This document shows positions 34,877 to 43,215 of a stretch of DNA of 64,000 nt, one piece after another; position 1 is the first letter of the stretch; every line of letters starts with the position of its first letter. Origin of the DNA: Pilosibacter fragilis. GTDB lineage: Bacteria; Bacillota; Clostridia; Lachnospirales; Lachnospiraceae. Location: positions 124,001 to 188,000 of the forward strand of contig NZ_JAVYJB010000005.1 of assembly GCF_032490495.1 (NCBI RefSeq), given 5' to 3'. Position numbers and translations under genes: made by a program. The notes below the pieces were generated by a model that was given only the letters and a program-made list of their open reading frames with translations, was not told where the DNA came from and made no database searches.

Positions 34877-35509
34877 ATGGACAGCCAGATATTGTACCGG
34901 GTACAGAGAGAAGATCTGCCCAGGCTCCAGAAGATGCTGGTAGAATGTTTTGCCAGGGACCCGCTCTATGAGACTCTGATCCCGGATGCCGAGACGAGAA
35001 AACGGCTGATGCCGGAGCTTTTTGAGTGTGATCTGAACGAATTTTATGAGACATGTGAGATCTTTGCGGACAGCCCGGAGTTAAACGGACTGCTGGTCGT
35101 CTCCGATGAGGCGGAGGAGTATGATCCGGTCCGCTTTTACCTGACGGAGGCGTGGGCATCCTTGAAGACAGATGAGTATCTGATCAAGGAGGATAAGAGC
35201 TTAAAGACGCTGTGGAATTTTATCAGGGGACGTGATTACTTAAACTCCCACTGGACCGCCCAGCTCCACCAGGAGAACCGTTTACATATCATCTATCTCG
35301 CGGTGAGCCCGAATGTGCAGCACCACGGAGTTGCGGAGAAGCTTATGGATGACGCGATCCGCTATGCGGAGAAACATCGGATGATGATCTCGCTGGAGAC
35401 ACATAATGAGAAGAATGTGGCGTTTTATGCGCATTTTGGATTTAAGGTGTTTGGGATCGTCGAGAAGGGGATGGGACTAAAGCAGTATTGTTTAGTAAGA
35501 GAAATTTGA
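34877..35509 (+). CDS. GNAT family N-acetyltransferase
   Basis: Acetyl-CoA-dependent transferase of 210 residues. LHIIYLAVSPNVQHHGVAEKLMDDAIRYAEKH (~residues 136-167) is the GNAT beta4-loop-alpha3 with the QxxGxA pyrophosphate loop in a QHHGVA form; LETHNEKNVAFYAHFGFKVFG (~172-192) is the usual C-terminal motif. The acceptor is unknown. It is translationally coupled to the M28 peptidase (2-base gap). Confidence 0.87.
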   Translation: MDSQILYRVQREDLPRLQKMLVECFARDPLYETLIPDAETRKRLMPELFECDLNEFYETCEIFADSPELNGLLVVSDEAEEYDPVRFYLTEAWASLKTDEYLIKEDKSLKTLWNFIRGRDYLNSHWTAQLHQENRLHIIYLAVSPNVQHHGVAEKLMDDAIRYAEKHRMMISLETHNEKNVAFYAHFGFKVFGIVEKGMGLKQYCLVREI

Positions 35510-35540
35510 CAATAGAGACTTAACTCAACATTTTGTACAT

Positions 35541-35585
35541 AAAACAAGGACCTCAGCGATTGGCAGCCGCTGAGGTCCTTGTTTT
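35541..35585. terminator. Bidirectional terminator
   Basis: AAAACAAGGACCTCAGCG pairs perfectly with CGCTGAGGTCCTTGTTTT. It serves the GNAT gene and the convergent kinase gene. Confidence 0.92.
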
Positions 35586-35652
35586 ATGGTATATATTGAG
35601 GAATAAATTTGCCCTTATTGGCAAATGGGGCAACGATATAAATTGAGATCAA

Positions 35653-36678
35653 TTATCTCTGAACACGTCCGGATCCATCGCCGCCAGCTAATTTCTTAAC
35701 TTCATCTACGGAAACCATGTTCATGTCGCCTTCGATGGAGTGCTTTAAGCAGGAAGCTGCTACTGCGAACTCGATGATGCTCTGAGCATCCATGTCGCTT
35801 AAGCAAGCGTAGATCAGTCCGCCGCCGAAGCTGTCGCCGCCGCCTACACGGTCAACGATGTGCATTGCGTATTTCTTGCTGAAGTAGTAGTCCTTGCCAT
35901 CGTATAACATAGCGGACCAGTTGTTATCGTTTGCGGAGATGGACTCACGAAGTGTGATAGCAACCTTCTGGAAACCGAAACGGTCAGCAAGCTGTTTTGC
36001 AACGTCCTTGTAACCCTCGTGGTTTACAGCGCCCTTTGTAACGTCTGTGTTGGAAGCCTTGATACCGAATACATCGGAAGCATCCTCTTCGTTTGCGATG
36101 CAGACATCAACATATTTGCAGAGCTCACCCATAACCTCGCCTGCTTTAGCCTTTGTCCAGAGCTTATTTCTGTAGTTTAAGTCGCAGGAAACTGTGATGC
36201 CGAGTTCTTTTGCTTTCTTACATGCCTCAAGGCAGATAGCAGCAACAGTGTCGTTTAATGCCGGTGTGATACCTGTGAAGTGGAACCAGTCAGCGCCCTC
36301 GAAGATCTTAGCCCAGTCGAAATCTTCCGGAGTAGCCTCGGAGATTGCGGAATGTGCACGGTCATAGATAACCTTGGACGGTCTCTGGGAAGCACCTTTT
36401 TCAAGGAAGTAGATACCTACACGGTCACCGCCGCGTGTGATAGTGGAAGTATCAACGCCGTATCTTCTTAACTCGTTGACAGCAGCCTGGCCGATCTCGT
36501 GCTTCGGAAGCTTTGTAACGAATGCAGCGTCAAAACCGTAGTTTGCAAGGGAAACAGCTACGTTAGCCTCGCCGCCGCCGTAAGTAGCGCCGAAGTTGTT
36601 AGCCTGAACGAAACGATAGTATCCCTCCGGAGCGAGACGGAGCATGATTTCACCAAATGTAATAACTCTCTTGGACAT
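35653..36678 (-). CDS. kdgK: 2-keto-3-deoxygluconate kinase (PfkB family)
   Basis: Phosphorylates 2-dehydro-3-deoxygluconate to KDPG, the substrate of the aldolase encoded just upstream. VITFGEIMLRLAPEGY opens the protein, GATYGGGEANVAVSLANYG (~residues 29-47) is the substrate-binding PfkB signature 1, and VDRVGGGDSFGGGLIYACL (~282-300) is signature 2 with the catalytic Asp. Length 341. ATG 36678 with AAGGAGA. It shares a minus-strand operon with the aldolase, separated by a structured 154-base spacer. Other PfkB sugar kinases are possible but the neighbour makes KDG the best fit. Confidence 0.9.
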   Translation of the reverse strand: MSKRVITFGEIMLRLAPEGYYRFVQANNFGATYGGGEANVAVSLANYGFDAAFVTKLPKHEIGQAAVNELRRYGVDTSTITRGGDRVGIYFLEKGASQRPSKVIYDRAHSAISEATPEDFDWAKIFEGADWFHFTGITPALNDTVAAICLEACKKAKELGITVSCDLNYRNKLWTKAKAGEVMGELCKYVDVCIANEEDASDVFGIKASNTDVTKGAVNHEGYKDVAKQLADRFGFQKVAITLRESISANDNNWSAMLYDGKDYYFSKKYAMHIVDRVGGGDSFGGGLIYACLSDMDAQSIIEFAVAASCLKHSIEGDMNMVSVDEVKKLAGGDGSGRVQR

Positions 36679-36719
36679 GAGGATTCTCCTTAAATTTTAA
36701 TATAATTTATAATCAGATA

Positions 36720-36832
36720 ATGTAGCGTGACGGGAAGTGCGAACGCCACTTCGTTTGCACAGCGCGACGGGAACCGCGAACTCCGCTGCGCTACGTTTGC
36801 GTAGCGTAAAATTGCACGTTGTGCAATTTTAC
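36720..36832 (-). repeat. Tandem repeat and hairpins in the aldolase-kinase spacer
   Basis: Two imperfect copies of a roughly 44-base unit with GCG-ACGGGAA-GCGAAC in common, then CGCTACG-CAAA-CGTAGCG and AAAATTGCAC-GTT-GTGCAATTTT hairpins right after the aldolase stop. They could set relative expression of the two genes by processing or partial termination. Confidence 0.65.
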
Positions 36833-37792
36833 TTATTTCTGAACAAGGTGTACTGCGAAGCCGCCGATCTCGTCTGCGAGATAGATTGCTGTCATCTTGT
36901 CGCCTTTGAACTTAGCGGACTCTTCGTTGAACTTGTAGCCCATCATCTCAAGGTAGTTTTTAGCTCTTACTACAGAGTTTGTAGCAACGGCGATATGACC
37001 CTTGGAGCCAAGTCCCTTGGACTTCATAGCCTCAACAGCGGTTCCTGCGAATACGGAGCTGTTGCCGACTTTCTTTGTGAATCCGAACAGACCGTCGAAT
37101 GCGTCAGCAGTTTTTTCAGCTTCAGCTTCGCTGTCGCAGTTGATTCCGATATGAGCGAGCTCAAAACCGAGCATTGTCTGAACAGCTTCCTTTGTGAGGT
37201 CGCGGATCTTATCGAACTCACCGGCAGCTACGAGGTCTTTCTTAACCATCCAGCTTCCGCCGCAAGCAAGGATCTTGTCAAATGCAAGGTAGGAGTTGAT
37301 GTTCTTAGCGTTGATTCCGCCTGTCGGCATGAACTTCATCTGTGTGTACGGAGCTGCCATAGCTTTGATCATGTTGATTCCGCCAGCCTGCTCAGCCGGG
37401 AAGAATTTAACAACATCAAGGCCAAGGGAGATCGCCATCTCAACATCGCTCGGATTGGAAGTACCCGGAGTTACCGGAATTCCCTTATCTACACAGTATT
37501 TAACAACGGTCGGGTTTAAGCCCGGGCTTACGATGAATTTTGCGCCTGCGTTTACTGCACGGTCAACCTGCTCAGTTGTAAGAACAGTACCTGCGCCAAC
37601 TAACATCTCCGGGAATTCTTTTGCCATAATACGGATGGACTCTTCTGCTGCAGCTGTACGGAATGTAACCTCAGCGCACGGAAGACCGCCCTCGCAAAGT
37701 GCCTTTGCAAGCGGTGCTGCATCCTTTGCATCGTCAAGTACAACAACCGGAACAATACCAATTTTCTGGATTTTCTCTAAAACTTCGTTCAT
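36833..37792 (-). CDS. eda: KDPG/KHG aldolase fused to a VOC-like domain
   Basis: Class I aldolase that splits KDPG into pyruvate and glyceraldehyde 3-phosphate. AEVTFRTAAAEESI (catalytic Glu, ~residue 41), VGAGTVLTTEQV (~65), FIVSPGLNPTV and VVKFFPAEQAGG (Schiff-base Lys, ~127), and MPTGGINAKNI (~155) are all present in residues 1-210. After LGFELAHIGINCDSEAEA (~213) a second domain of about 105 residues follows and ends AIYLADEIGGFAVHLVQK, which resembles a glyoxalase/VOC fold. Classical Eda ends near residue 213, so this is a fusion. ATG 37792 follows AGGAGA. Confidence 0.9.
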   Translation of the reverse strand: MNEVLEKIQKIGIVPVVVLDDAKDAAPLAKALCEGGLPCAEVTFRTAAAEESIRIMAKEFPEMLVGAGTVLTTEQVDRAVNAGAKFIVSPGLNPTVVKYCVDKGIPVTPGTSNPSDVEMAISLGLDVVKFFPAEQAGGINMIKAMAAPYTQMKFMPTGGINAKNINSYLAFDKILACGGSWMVKKDLVAAGEFDKIRDLTKEAVQTMLGFELAHIGINCDSEAEAEKTADAFDGLFGFTKKVGNSSVFAGTAVEAMKSKGLGSKGHIAVATNSVVRAKNYLEMMGYKFNEESAKFKGDKMTAIYLADEIGGFAVHLVQK

Positions 37793-37859
37793 GATTCCTG
37801 TCTCCTTTTTTGCTTTATAAATTTAGGAAATTCAGTTTTAGTCAATAATCAAGTCATAT

Positions 37860-37952
37860 TGAGTCTTAATACCGAGTTTCATAATACGGAACTAAGTTTC
37901 GCATTGCGGTATCATCTAAATTAGATTATACTCATGAGATTCGAATTGTCAA
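37860..37952 (-). promoter_or_regulatory. Promoter and repeat operators of the eda-kdgK operon
   Basis: On the minus strand TTGACA (37952-37947), 16 bases, TATAAT (37930-37925) is a strong promoter. Just downstream, on the plus strand, GTTTCATAATACGG and GTTTCGCATTGCGG form a direct repeat two helical turns apart. CGCATTGCG is palindromic. An IclR/KdgR-type repressor binding over the start point is plausible. Confidence 0.75.
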
Positions 37953-38148
37953 TAGCGAAAAAGCCTAATTTTACTGGATTTTCTGAGTAAAACTGCCGAA
38001 AAACAAATTGCTTCATTTTATTATGGAAGTGTGGTAAACTATAAAAAGTAAAAACAAGGGAACCATAAGAACAGAAAAATATTTCCTGTGAAAGACCGGG
38101 AACGGCTGCCGGAGATGAGCGGCAGTTAGAAAGGGAAAAAACAATTAT

Positions 38149-39078
38149 ATGGATATACAGTTTCAGAAGCTGGGCGCCGAGAATTTTGCGGAACTCAGTA
38201 AGTATTATGGAAGGCGCCACGACAATACCTGTGACAGTGTGATGCTTGATAATTTCCTCTGGGCGGATTACTATCATGTCCACTTTTGCGAGAGAGATGA
38301 CAAGGCAGTTCTCTGGATCATGAAGATTTTAGGAAAGATGTATGCCTCTCTTCCTGTGTGCGCCATCGAAGATATGCCCCACTACTTTAAAGAGATCGAA
38401 CAGTATTTCAACGATAATCTTCATCTGCCGCTTGAGATCTATCTGGCGGACCAGGAGGCGGTGGACTGTTTAAATCTCCCGGCGGACCGCTACTCCGTAA
38501 CGGAGCTTCCGGATGCAAAGGACTACCTTTACAGCGCGGAGGCGTTGAAGACATTGGCCGGAAAGGCGCTCCACAAGAAGAAAAACAACCTGAACGCGTT
38601 CAAAAAAGCATATGAAGGAAGATATGAGTACCGGACGCTCTGCTGTTCGGACGGCTGCGAGATCTGGAAGTTTCTGGATCAATGGAGAGAGGGAAAAGGC
38701 CAGGAGGTCGAGGGACACTTGGATTATGAAGTGGAAGGAATCCACGAGATCTTAAGGAACTGCTCGATGCTGTCAGTCCGCATGGGAGGGATCTATGTGG
38801 ATGACCGGTTGGAGGCGTTCTCCATCGGAAGCTATAATAGTAAGGAAAAGATGGCGATCATCCACATCGAAAAGGCGAACCCGGAGATGCGCGGACTTTA
38901 CCAGATGATCAACCAGCAGTTCCTGATCCATGAATTCCCCGAGGCGGAGATCGTAAACCGTGAGGATGATATGGGACTCCCGGGACTCCGTCAGGCGAAG
39001 ATGTCCTATGCGCCGATGGATTTCGCGAGAAAGTATCGGATTAAACAGTTAGATTTTGAGGCACAGAGCGCGGAGTAA
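38149..39078 (+). CDS. DUF2156 protein (phosphatidylglycerol lysyltransferase C-domain-like)
   Basis: Cytoplasmic protein of 309 residues with the tandem-GNAT fold found at the C-terminus of MprF-type aminoacyl-phosphatidylglycerol synthases, here without a membrane part. Typical pieces are DNFLWADYYHVHF (~residues 34-46), KKKNNLNAFKKAYEGRYEYR (~135-155), the EAFSIGSY strand (~221) and NREDDMGLPGLRQAKMSYAP (~268-287). Function of free-standing members is unsettled. It is 3 bases before a GNAT gene, so the two act together or are co-regulated. Confidence 0.88.
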   Translation: MDIQFQKLGAENFAELSKYYGRRHDNTCDSVMLDNFLWADYYHVHFCERDDKAVLWIMKILGKMYASLPVCAIEDMPHYFKEIEQYFNDNLHLPLEIYLADQEAVDCLNLPADRYSVTELPDAKDYLYSAEALKTLAGKALHKKKNNLNAFKKAYEGRYEYRTLCCSDGCEIWKFLDQWREGKGQEVEGHLDYEVEGIHEILRNCSMLSVRMGGIYVDDRLEAFSIGSYNSKEKMAIIHIEKANPEMRGLYQMINQQFLIHEFPEAEIVNREDDMGLPGLRQAKMSYAPMDFARKYRIKQLDFEAQSAE

Positions 39079-39081
39079 AGT

Positions 39082-40107
39082 ATGATACGGTATTTGGAGA
39101 CAGAAGAAAAGGGAAGATGCCTGGATCTCTGGAGAGAGGCGTTCCCGGAAGATTCCACGGAATTTTGTGATTATTATTTTAAGGAAAAAATGAAGGACAA
39201 CAAGGTACTTGTCCGGGAGGAGAACGGTGAGATTGTATCCATGCTCCACCGGAACCCGTACAGGATCTATATGCGGGGAAGTGAGGCTGTGTGCGACTAT
39301 ATCGTCGGCGTTTCCACACTGGTTGCTGGGCGCCACAAGGGATACATGAGAAGTCTCATGCTGGCGATGCTGCGGGACATGCAGGAAGAACGGATGCCGT
39401 TTACGTTTCTGATGCCCGCAAGAGAGTCCCTGTACCGTCCCTACGATTTCCGGTATATTTATGATCAGCCGCGCTGGGTCCTCAAATATAATCCCCACAT
39501 CCACAGAGAGCCCTGTAACCTGAAGACGCTGGGTGCAGATCTGGCGGAGTGGCAGACTGCCTGGTTAAAGAGAAAATATGAGGTCTTTGCGATCCGCGAT
39601 GAGGCATATTTACAGCGGATGGAGAAGGAGCTTGCCAGCGAAAATGGAACCTGCACACTGCTCTATGACGATGACTGGTTTATCGGAATGCAGAGTGAGT
39701 GGGGCTTAAAGGAACGGGAGATGCGTTATCTCTACACCGGAGAACATTACCGGAGCGAGGCGGGACGGAAGCCGGCGATCATGGCGCGTATCGTCTGCAT
39801 GCCGGAGTTCGTAAAGACGATCCGGTTAGCGGAGAACTGTCCGCAGGATGAAGTGACGGTGGAGATCGGGATCAACGATCTCTTCGTACCGCAGAATCAG
39901 GGTGCATGGCTGTGGCAGCTGACAAAGGAAGGCTCGAGGATGATCCAGGAATCCCGGTTTATCGCAAAGGGGAAAATGGAGGTCCTGACGATCTCGGAGC
40001 TTACCGAGTGGCTGTTTGGATACCGGACACCGGCGCAGGTGGCGAAGATTCCGTATGGGGAGTATATTGAGCCGTTTCGCGGAGTGTTCTTAGATGAAGT
40101 TGTGTAA
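39082..40107 (+). CDS. Eis-like GNAT acetyltransferase
   Basis: Long GNAT of 341 residues. The N-terminal half has YIVGVSTLVAGRHKGYMRSLMLAMLRDM (~residues 73-100), with the acetyl-CoA loop in the form AGRHKGY, and MPFTFLMPARESLYRPYDFRYIYD. The C-terminal half ends in a sterol-carrier-like stretch (LTISELTEWLFGYRTPAQVAKIP), as in Eis. Family members acetylate aminoglycosides or protein amines, but specificity cannot be read here. Coupled to the DUF2156 gene by a 3-base gap. Confidence 0.87.
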   Translation: MIRYLETEEKGRCLDLWREAFPEDSTEFCDYYFKEKMKDNKVLVREENGEIVSMLHRNPYRIYMRGSEAVCDYIVGVSTLVAGRHKGYMRSLMLAMLRDMQEERMPFTFLMPARESLYRPYDFRYIYDQPRWVLKYNPHIHREPCNLKTLGADLAEWQTAWLKRKYEVFAIRDEAYLQRMEKELASENGTCTLLYDDDWFIGMQSEWGLKEREMRYLYTGEHYRSEAGRKPAIMARIVCMPEFVKTIRLAENCPQDEVTVEIGINDLFVPQNQGAWLWQLTKEGSRMIQESRFIAKGKMEVLTISELTEWLFGYRTPAQVAKIPYGEYIEPFRGVFLDEVV

Positions 40108-40182
40108 ATGATATCAGGGTCAAACGGTGCATGATCCGCTGACAGCAAAGCAGAAAAGCGCATGATATCAGATGTGAGATGA

Positions 40183-40225
40183 CTCCCACCTCTTTAGGTG
40201 ACGAGCAGCAAGAATGCCGAGACGT
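40183..40225 (+). repeat. Fragment of hairpin repeat, family 3
   Basis: GTGAGATGACTCCCACCTC and the TTTAGGTG that follows align with the left half of copy B at 25.7 kb; the right half is missing. It lies just in front of the sirtuin ribosome site. Confidence 0.55.
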
Positions 40226-40253
40226 TCTTGAATACAGAAAGGAGAGATCTGTC

Positions 40254-40976
40254 ATGACAGAGCGGGAAACATTAAAAAAGTGGCTGGATGAGAGCAGCAA
40301 TATCGTATTTTTTGGCGGGGCTGGCGTGTCCACGGAGAGCCATATTCCGGATTTCAGGAGTACGGACGGACTGTACAACCAGCAGTATGATTATCCGCCG
40401 GAGACGATCTTAAGCCATTCCTTCTATATGAGAAAGCCGGAGGAATTTTACCGATTCTACCGGAACAAGATGCTGTTTCCGAACGCGGAGCCGAACAGAG
40501 CTCATAAGGCACTTGCAAAGTTAGAGAAAATGGGAAAATTAAAGGCAGTCGTGACACAGAATATCGACGGACTGCATCAGAAAGCGGGCAGCAGGGAGGT
40601 TTTGGAGCTCCATGGTTCTGTACTGCGGAATTACTGCACACGCTGTGGAAAGTTCTATGGACTGGATGCAATCTTAAATTCTACGGGAGTTCCGAAATGT
40701 ACCTGCGGCGGAACGATCAAGCCGGATGTAGTCCTCTATGAGGAAGGTCTGGATCAGGAGACCATCGAAAAATCCGTGAAATATATCGCGAATGCGGATG
40801 TGCTGATCATCGGCGGAACGTCCCTCACGGTATATCCTGCAGCGGGGCTCATCGATTATTACCGGGGACATAAGCTGGTCCTCATCAATAAATCCGTGAC
40901 ATCGATGGATAACCGCGCGGATCTCGTGATCAGCGGGCCGATCGGGGAGGTTCTCGGGGACGCAGTCGGAGTATAA
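40254..40976 (+). CDS. NAD-dependent protein deacetylase, Sir2 family
   Basis: Removes acyl groups from protein lysines using NAD. VFFGGAGVSTESHIPDFRST (~residues 19-38) is the NAD-binding GAGxS motif, TQNIDGLHQKAG (~101-112) and ELHGSVLRNYC (catalytic His, ~120) follow, and two cysteine pairs (YCTRCG, KCTCGG) bind zinc. IIGGTSLTVYPAAGLI (~185) closes the NAD site. Length 240. Start ATG 40254 with AAAGGAGA. Two acetyltransferase-like genes lie directly upstream, which may link acetylation and deacetylation. Confidence 0.95.
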   Translation: MTERETLKKWLDESSNIVFFGGAGVSTESHIPDFRSTDGLYNQQYDYPPETILSHSFYMRKPEEFYRFYRNKMLFPNAEPNRAHKALAKLEKMGKLKAVVTQNIDGLHQKAGSREVLELHGSVLRNYCTRCGKFYGLDAILNSTGVPKCTCGGTIKPDVVLYEEGLDQETIEKSVKYIANADVLIIGGTSLTVYPAAGLIDYYRGHKLVLINKSVTSMDNRADLVISGPIGEVLGDAVGV

Positions 40977-41095
40977 ACAAATATTGTTTAGAATGATCGA
41001 TGAATGCCGCAGTAAGTTTGAACATCATACATAGGCTGGAATGGGCGCACATATAAAGCGCGCGGCAAAAGCGCAGAAAACAGGAGGCAGAAACT

Positions 41096-42085
41096 ATGTA
41101 TCAGGCAGCAGAGAATCGTTATGAGACTATGGAGTATAAACGCTGTGGAAGAAGCGGTTTAAAGCTTCCGCGGGTCGCGCTGGGATTATGGCAGAATTTC
41201 GGACTGGAAAAGACGATTACAGATCAGGAGGAGATCCTGTGCCATGCATTCGACCGCGGGATCACACACTTTGATCTTGCGAACAACTACGGACATCCGG
41301 CAAACGGCCTTGCGGAGAAAAATTTCGGTCAGGCGCTTAAGGACTGTCTTGGTACATACCGGGATGAGCTTGTGATCTCCACAAAAGCCGGATATGATAT
41401 GTGGCCGGGACCTTACGGAAACTGGGGTTCCAGAAAGTATTTGATGGCGAGTCTCGACCAGAGTTTGAAGCGCTTGGGGCTTGATTATGTCGATATTTTC
41501 TACCATCACAGACCGGACCCGGAGACACCGATCGAGGAGACGATGGGAGCACTGAGCGATATCGTCCGCAGCGGAAAAGCGCTTTATGTCGGACTTTCCA
41601 ATTATAAAGAGGAAGAGACGAGAAAAGCAGTAAAGATCCTGAAGGAGAACGGAACGCCGTGCCTGATCCACCAGCCGCGCTATAATATGCTGGAGCGCTG
41701 GGTGGAGGACGGACTTCTCTCCGCGCTTGATGAAAACGGAGTGGGCTGTATCTGCTTTTCCCCGCTCGCTCAGGGCGCACTGACAGATAAATACCTGAAG
41801 GGGATCCCGGCAGGTTCCCGCGCATCCCGTGAGGGAACGACGGTGGCACAGCGGTATCTTTCTGATGAACAATTAGAAAAAATCAAACAATTAAACCAAC
41901 TTGCGGAAGAACGCGGACAGACGCTGGCGCAGATGGCTATCGCCTGGATCTTACGCCGCCCGGAGGTGACAACGGTCCTGGTGGGCGCCAGCAGAGTTTC
42001 GCAGCTGGATAACAGTCTTGCGGCGCTTGAGGGCACGGGATTTTCGGAGGATGAGCTGAAAAAGATCGACGAGATCCTGGCATAA
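41096..42085 (+). CDS. Aldo/keto reductase, YghZ-like
   Basis: NADPH-dependent oxidoreductase with a TIM barrel. FDLANNYG (Asp and Tyr of the catalytic tetrad, ~residues 59-66), VISTKAGYDM (Lys, ~93), DIFYHHRPDPETPIEETMGAL (His, ~130) and QPRYNMLERWVEDGL (~196) match AKR14/YghZ, an L-glyceraldehyde 3-phosphate reductase. The cofactor loop near LVGASRVSQLDNSLAAL is present. Length 329. ATG 41096 with AGGAGG. Confidence 0.92.
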   Translation: MYQAAENRYETMEYKRCGRSGLKLPRVALGLWQNFGLEKTITDQEEILCHAFDRGITHFDLANNYGHPANGLAEKNFGQALKDCLGTYRDELVISTKAGYDMWPGPYGNWGSRKYLMASLDQSLKRLGLDYVDIFYHHRPDPETPIEETMGALSDIVRSGKALYVGLSNYKEEETRKAVKILKENGTPCLIHQPRYNMLERWVEDGLLSALDENGVGCICFSPLAQGALTDKYLKGIPAGSRASREGTTVAQRYLSDEQLEKIKQLNQLAEERGQTLAQMAIAWILRRPEVTTVLVGASRVSQLDNSLAALEGTGFSEDELKKIDEILA

Positions 42086-42194
42086 AAGAACTTAGAACAG
42101 GATCAACACGCAGAAAACGTATGAAGCGTGAAAATTTGTAAGAAATAAGAGATCGTTTGAGAAGACAGGTTTCAGGCAACAGGAGACATAGAGA

Positions 42195-42392
42195 ATGGTA
42201 TATGAAGTAGGCGATATCGTAAAATTAAAGAAACCGCATCCCTGCGGCAGTCAGGAATGGGAAATCCTGCGCGTGGGCGCAGACTTCCGTTTAAAATGCA
42301 TGGGCTGCGGCCATATGGTCATGGTGACGAGACGGCTGGTGGAGAAGAATACCAGAGGACTCAGGAAACCGGATGGGACGGAAGTAAAATAA
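42195..42392 (+). CDS. DUF951 family protein
   Basis: Small protein of 65 residues: VGDIVKLKKPHPCGSQEWEILRVGADFRLKCMGCGH ... is the DUF951 signature, with Cys in HPCG and CMGCGH that could bind zinc. The SH3-like fold has been predicted for this family, whose members often lie near genes for ribosome or DNA functions in Firmicutes. The role is not known. ATG 42195 after AGGAGA. Confidence 0.9.
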   Translation: MVYEVGDIVKLKKPHPCGSQEWEILRVGADFRLKCMGCGHMVMVTRRLVEKNTRGLRKPDGTEVK

Positions 42393-42407
42393 AGGAAACT
42401 TGAAAAA

Positions 42408-42473
42408 CAAAAACCAGCCACATGGGATCCATTAGAGCGGGAAGCGTAATGGAAAACATGTGGCTGGTTTTTG
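42408..42473. terminator. Bidirectional terminator
   Basis: AAAACCAGCCACATG pairs with CATGTGGCTGGTTTTT, with a smaller hairpin (CCATTA/TAATGG) in the loop. Between DUF951 and the convergent shikimate kinase gene. Confidence 0.88.
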
Positions 42474-42486
42474 AGTTCGGAGGCAA

Positions 42487-42990
42487 CTATAAAAGCGCAC
42501 AGATCTTCTCAACCGCGTCCTGCGGCCCCTTGGTATTCGGGATATCGTACTTTGCATATTTCTTATATAACCCGCGTCGCGTGAGATAGGTATTCTCGAT
42601 TTCCTCTTTTGTATGGTTCTTAAATAACGGTCGTTCCGGGTGTAACGCAAGGTTCCGGTAGCAGTCCTCGAACGGGCGGTCGATATAGAAGATCGTGCCG
42701 CTCTTTTCGAGGATCTCCCCATTCCGGTCAAAGGTCAGCATTCCGCCTCCGGTAGAGACCACGGACGGGCCGAGGTCGCATACCTGATGGGCGATCTCAT
42801 GTTCATAGTCCCGGAACAAAGACTCCCCGCCTTTTGCGAAGATCTCCGGGATTGTCATCTTGTAATGTTCGATCAGCATCTGATCCGTATCGTAAAAGGG
42901 GAGACCGAGCTGTTCGGAGAGAAGTTTCCCGATAGTGGTCTTTCCGCTGCTTGTGAAGCCGCATAAAATAATTGGATGTTCTGGTGTCAT
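42487..42990 (-). CDS. aroK: Shikimate kinase
   Basis: Phosphorylates shikimate in the chorismate pathway. ILCGFTSSGKTTIGKLLSEQL (~residues 8-28) is the Walker A P-loop, FYDTDQML (~33) the shikimate-binding Asp motif, GESLFRDYEHEI (Arg contact, ~57) and VVSTGGGMLTFDRN (~77-90) the GGG loop. The lid has YRNLALHPERPLF. Length 167. ATG 42990. It is apart from other aro genes here. Confidence 0.93.
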   Translation of the reverse strand: MTPEHPIILCGFTSSGKTTIGKLLSEQLGLPFYDTDQMLIEHYKMTIPEIFAKGGESLFRDYEHEIAHQVCDLGPSVVSTGGGMLTFDRNGEILEKSGTIFYIDRPFEDCYRNLALHPERPLFKNHTKEEIENTYLTRRGLYKKYAKYDIPNTKGPQDAVEKICALL

Positions 42991-43215
42991 GTCTGGTTCC
43001 TCTCGAAAGGTCTGCTGATTCTGGCGAAAGTATTCTGCGTTTTTGATAATACCGCACCGGGTATCAAATGAGCCGGCAATGTCGGTCTGTAAATGAAAAG
43101 CACATATAAAATACCATAGATATAGAAGAAAGGCAATAAGAGTGAGGACAAAGTTTCCGGGAATAGCAGAAGCGGTTTCCTAAAACGTGGGCGGGCGAGT
43201 CTGCCGACACATATT

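Noticed and set aside
37296..37820. 174-codon open frame on the plus strand
   Set aside because: Antisense shadow of the KDPG aldolase gene.
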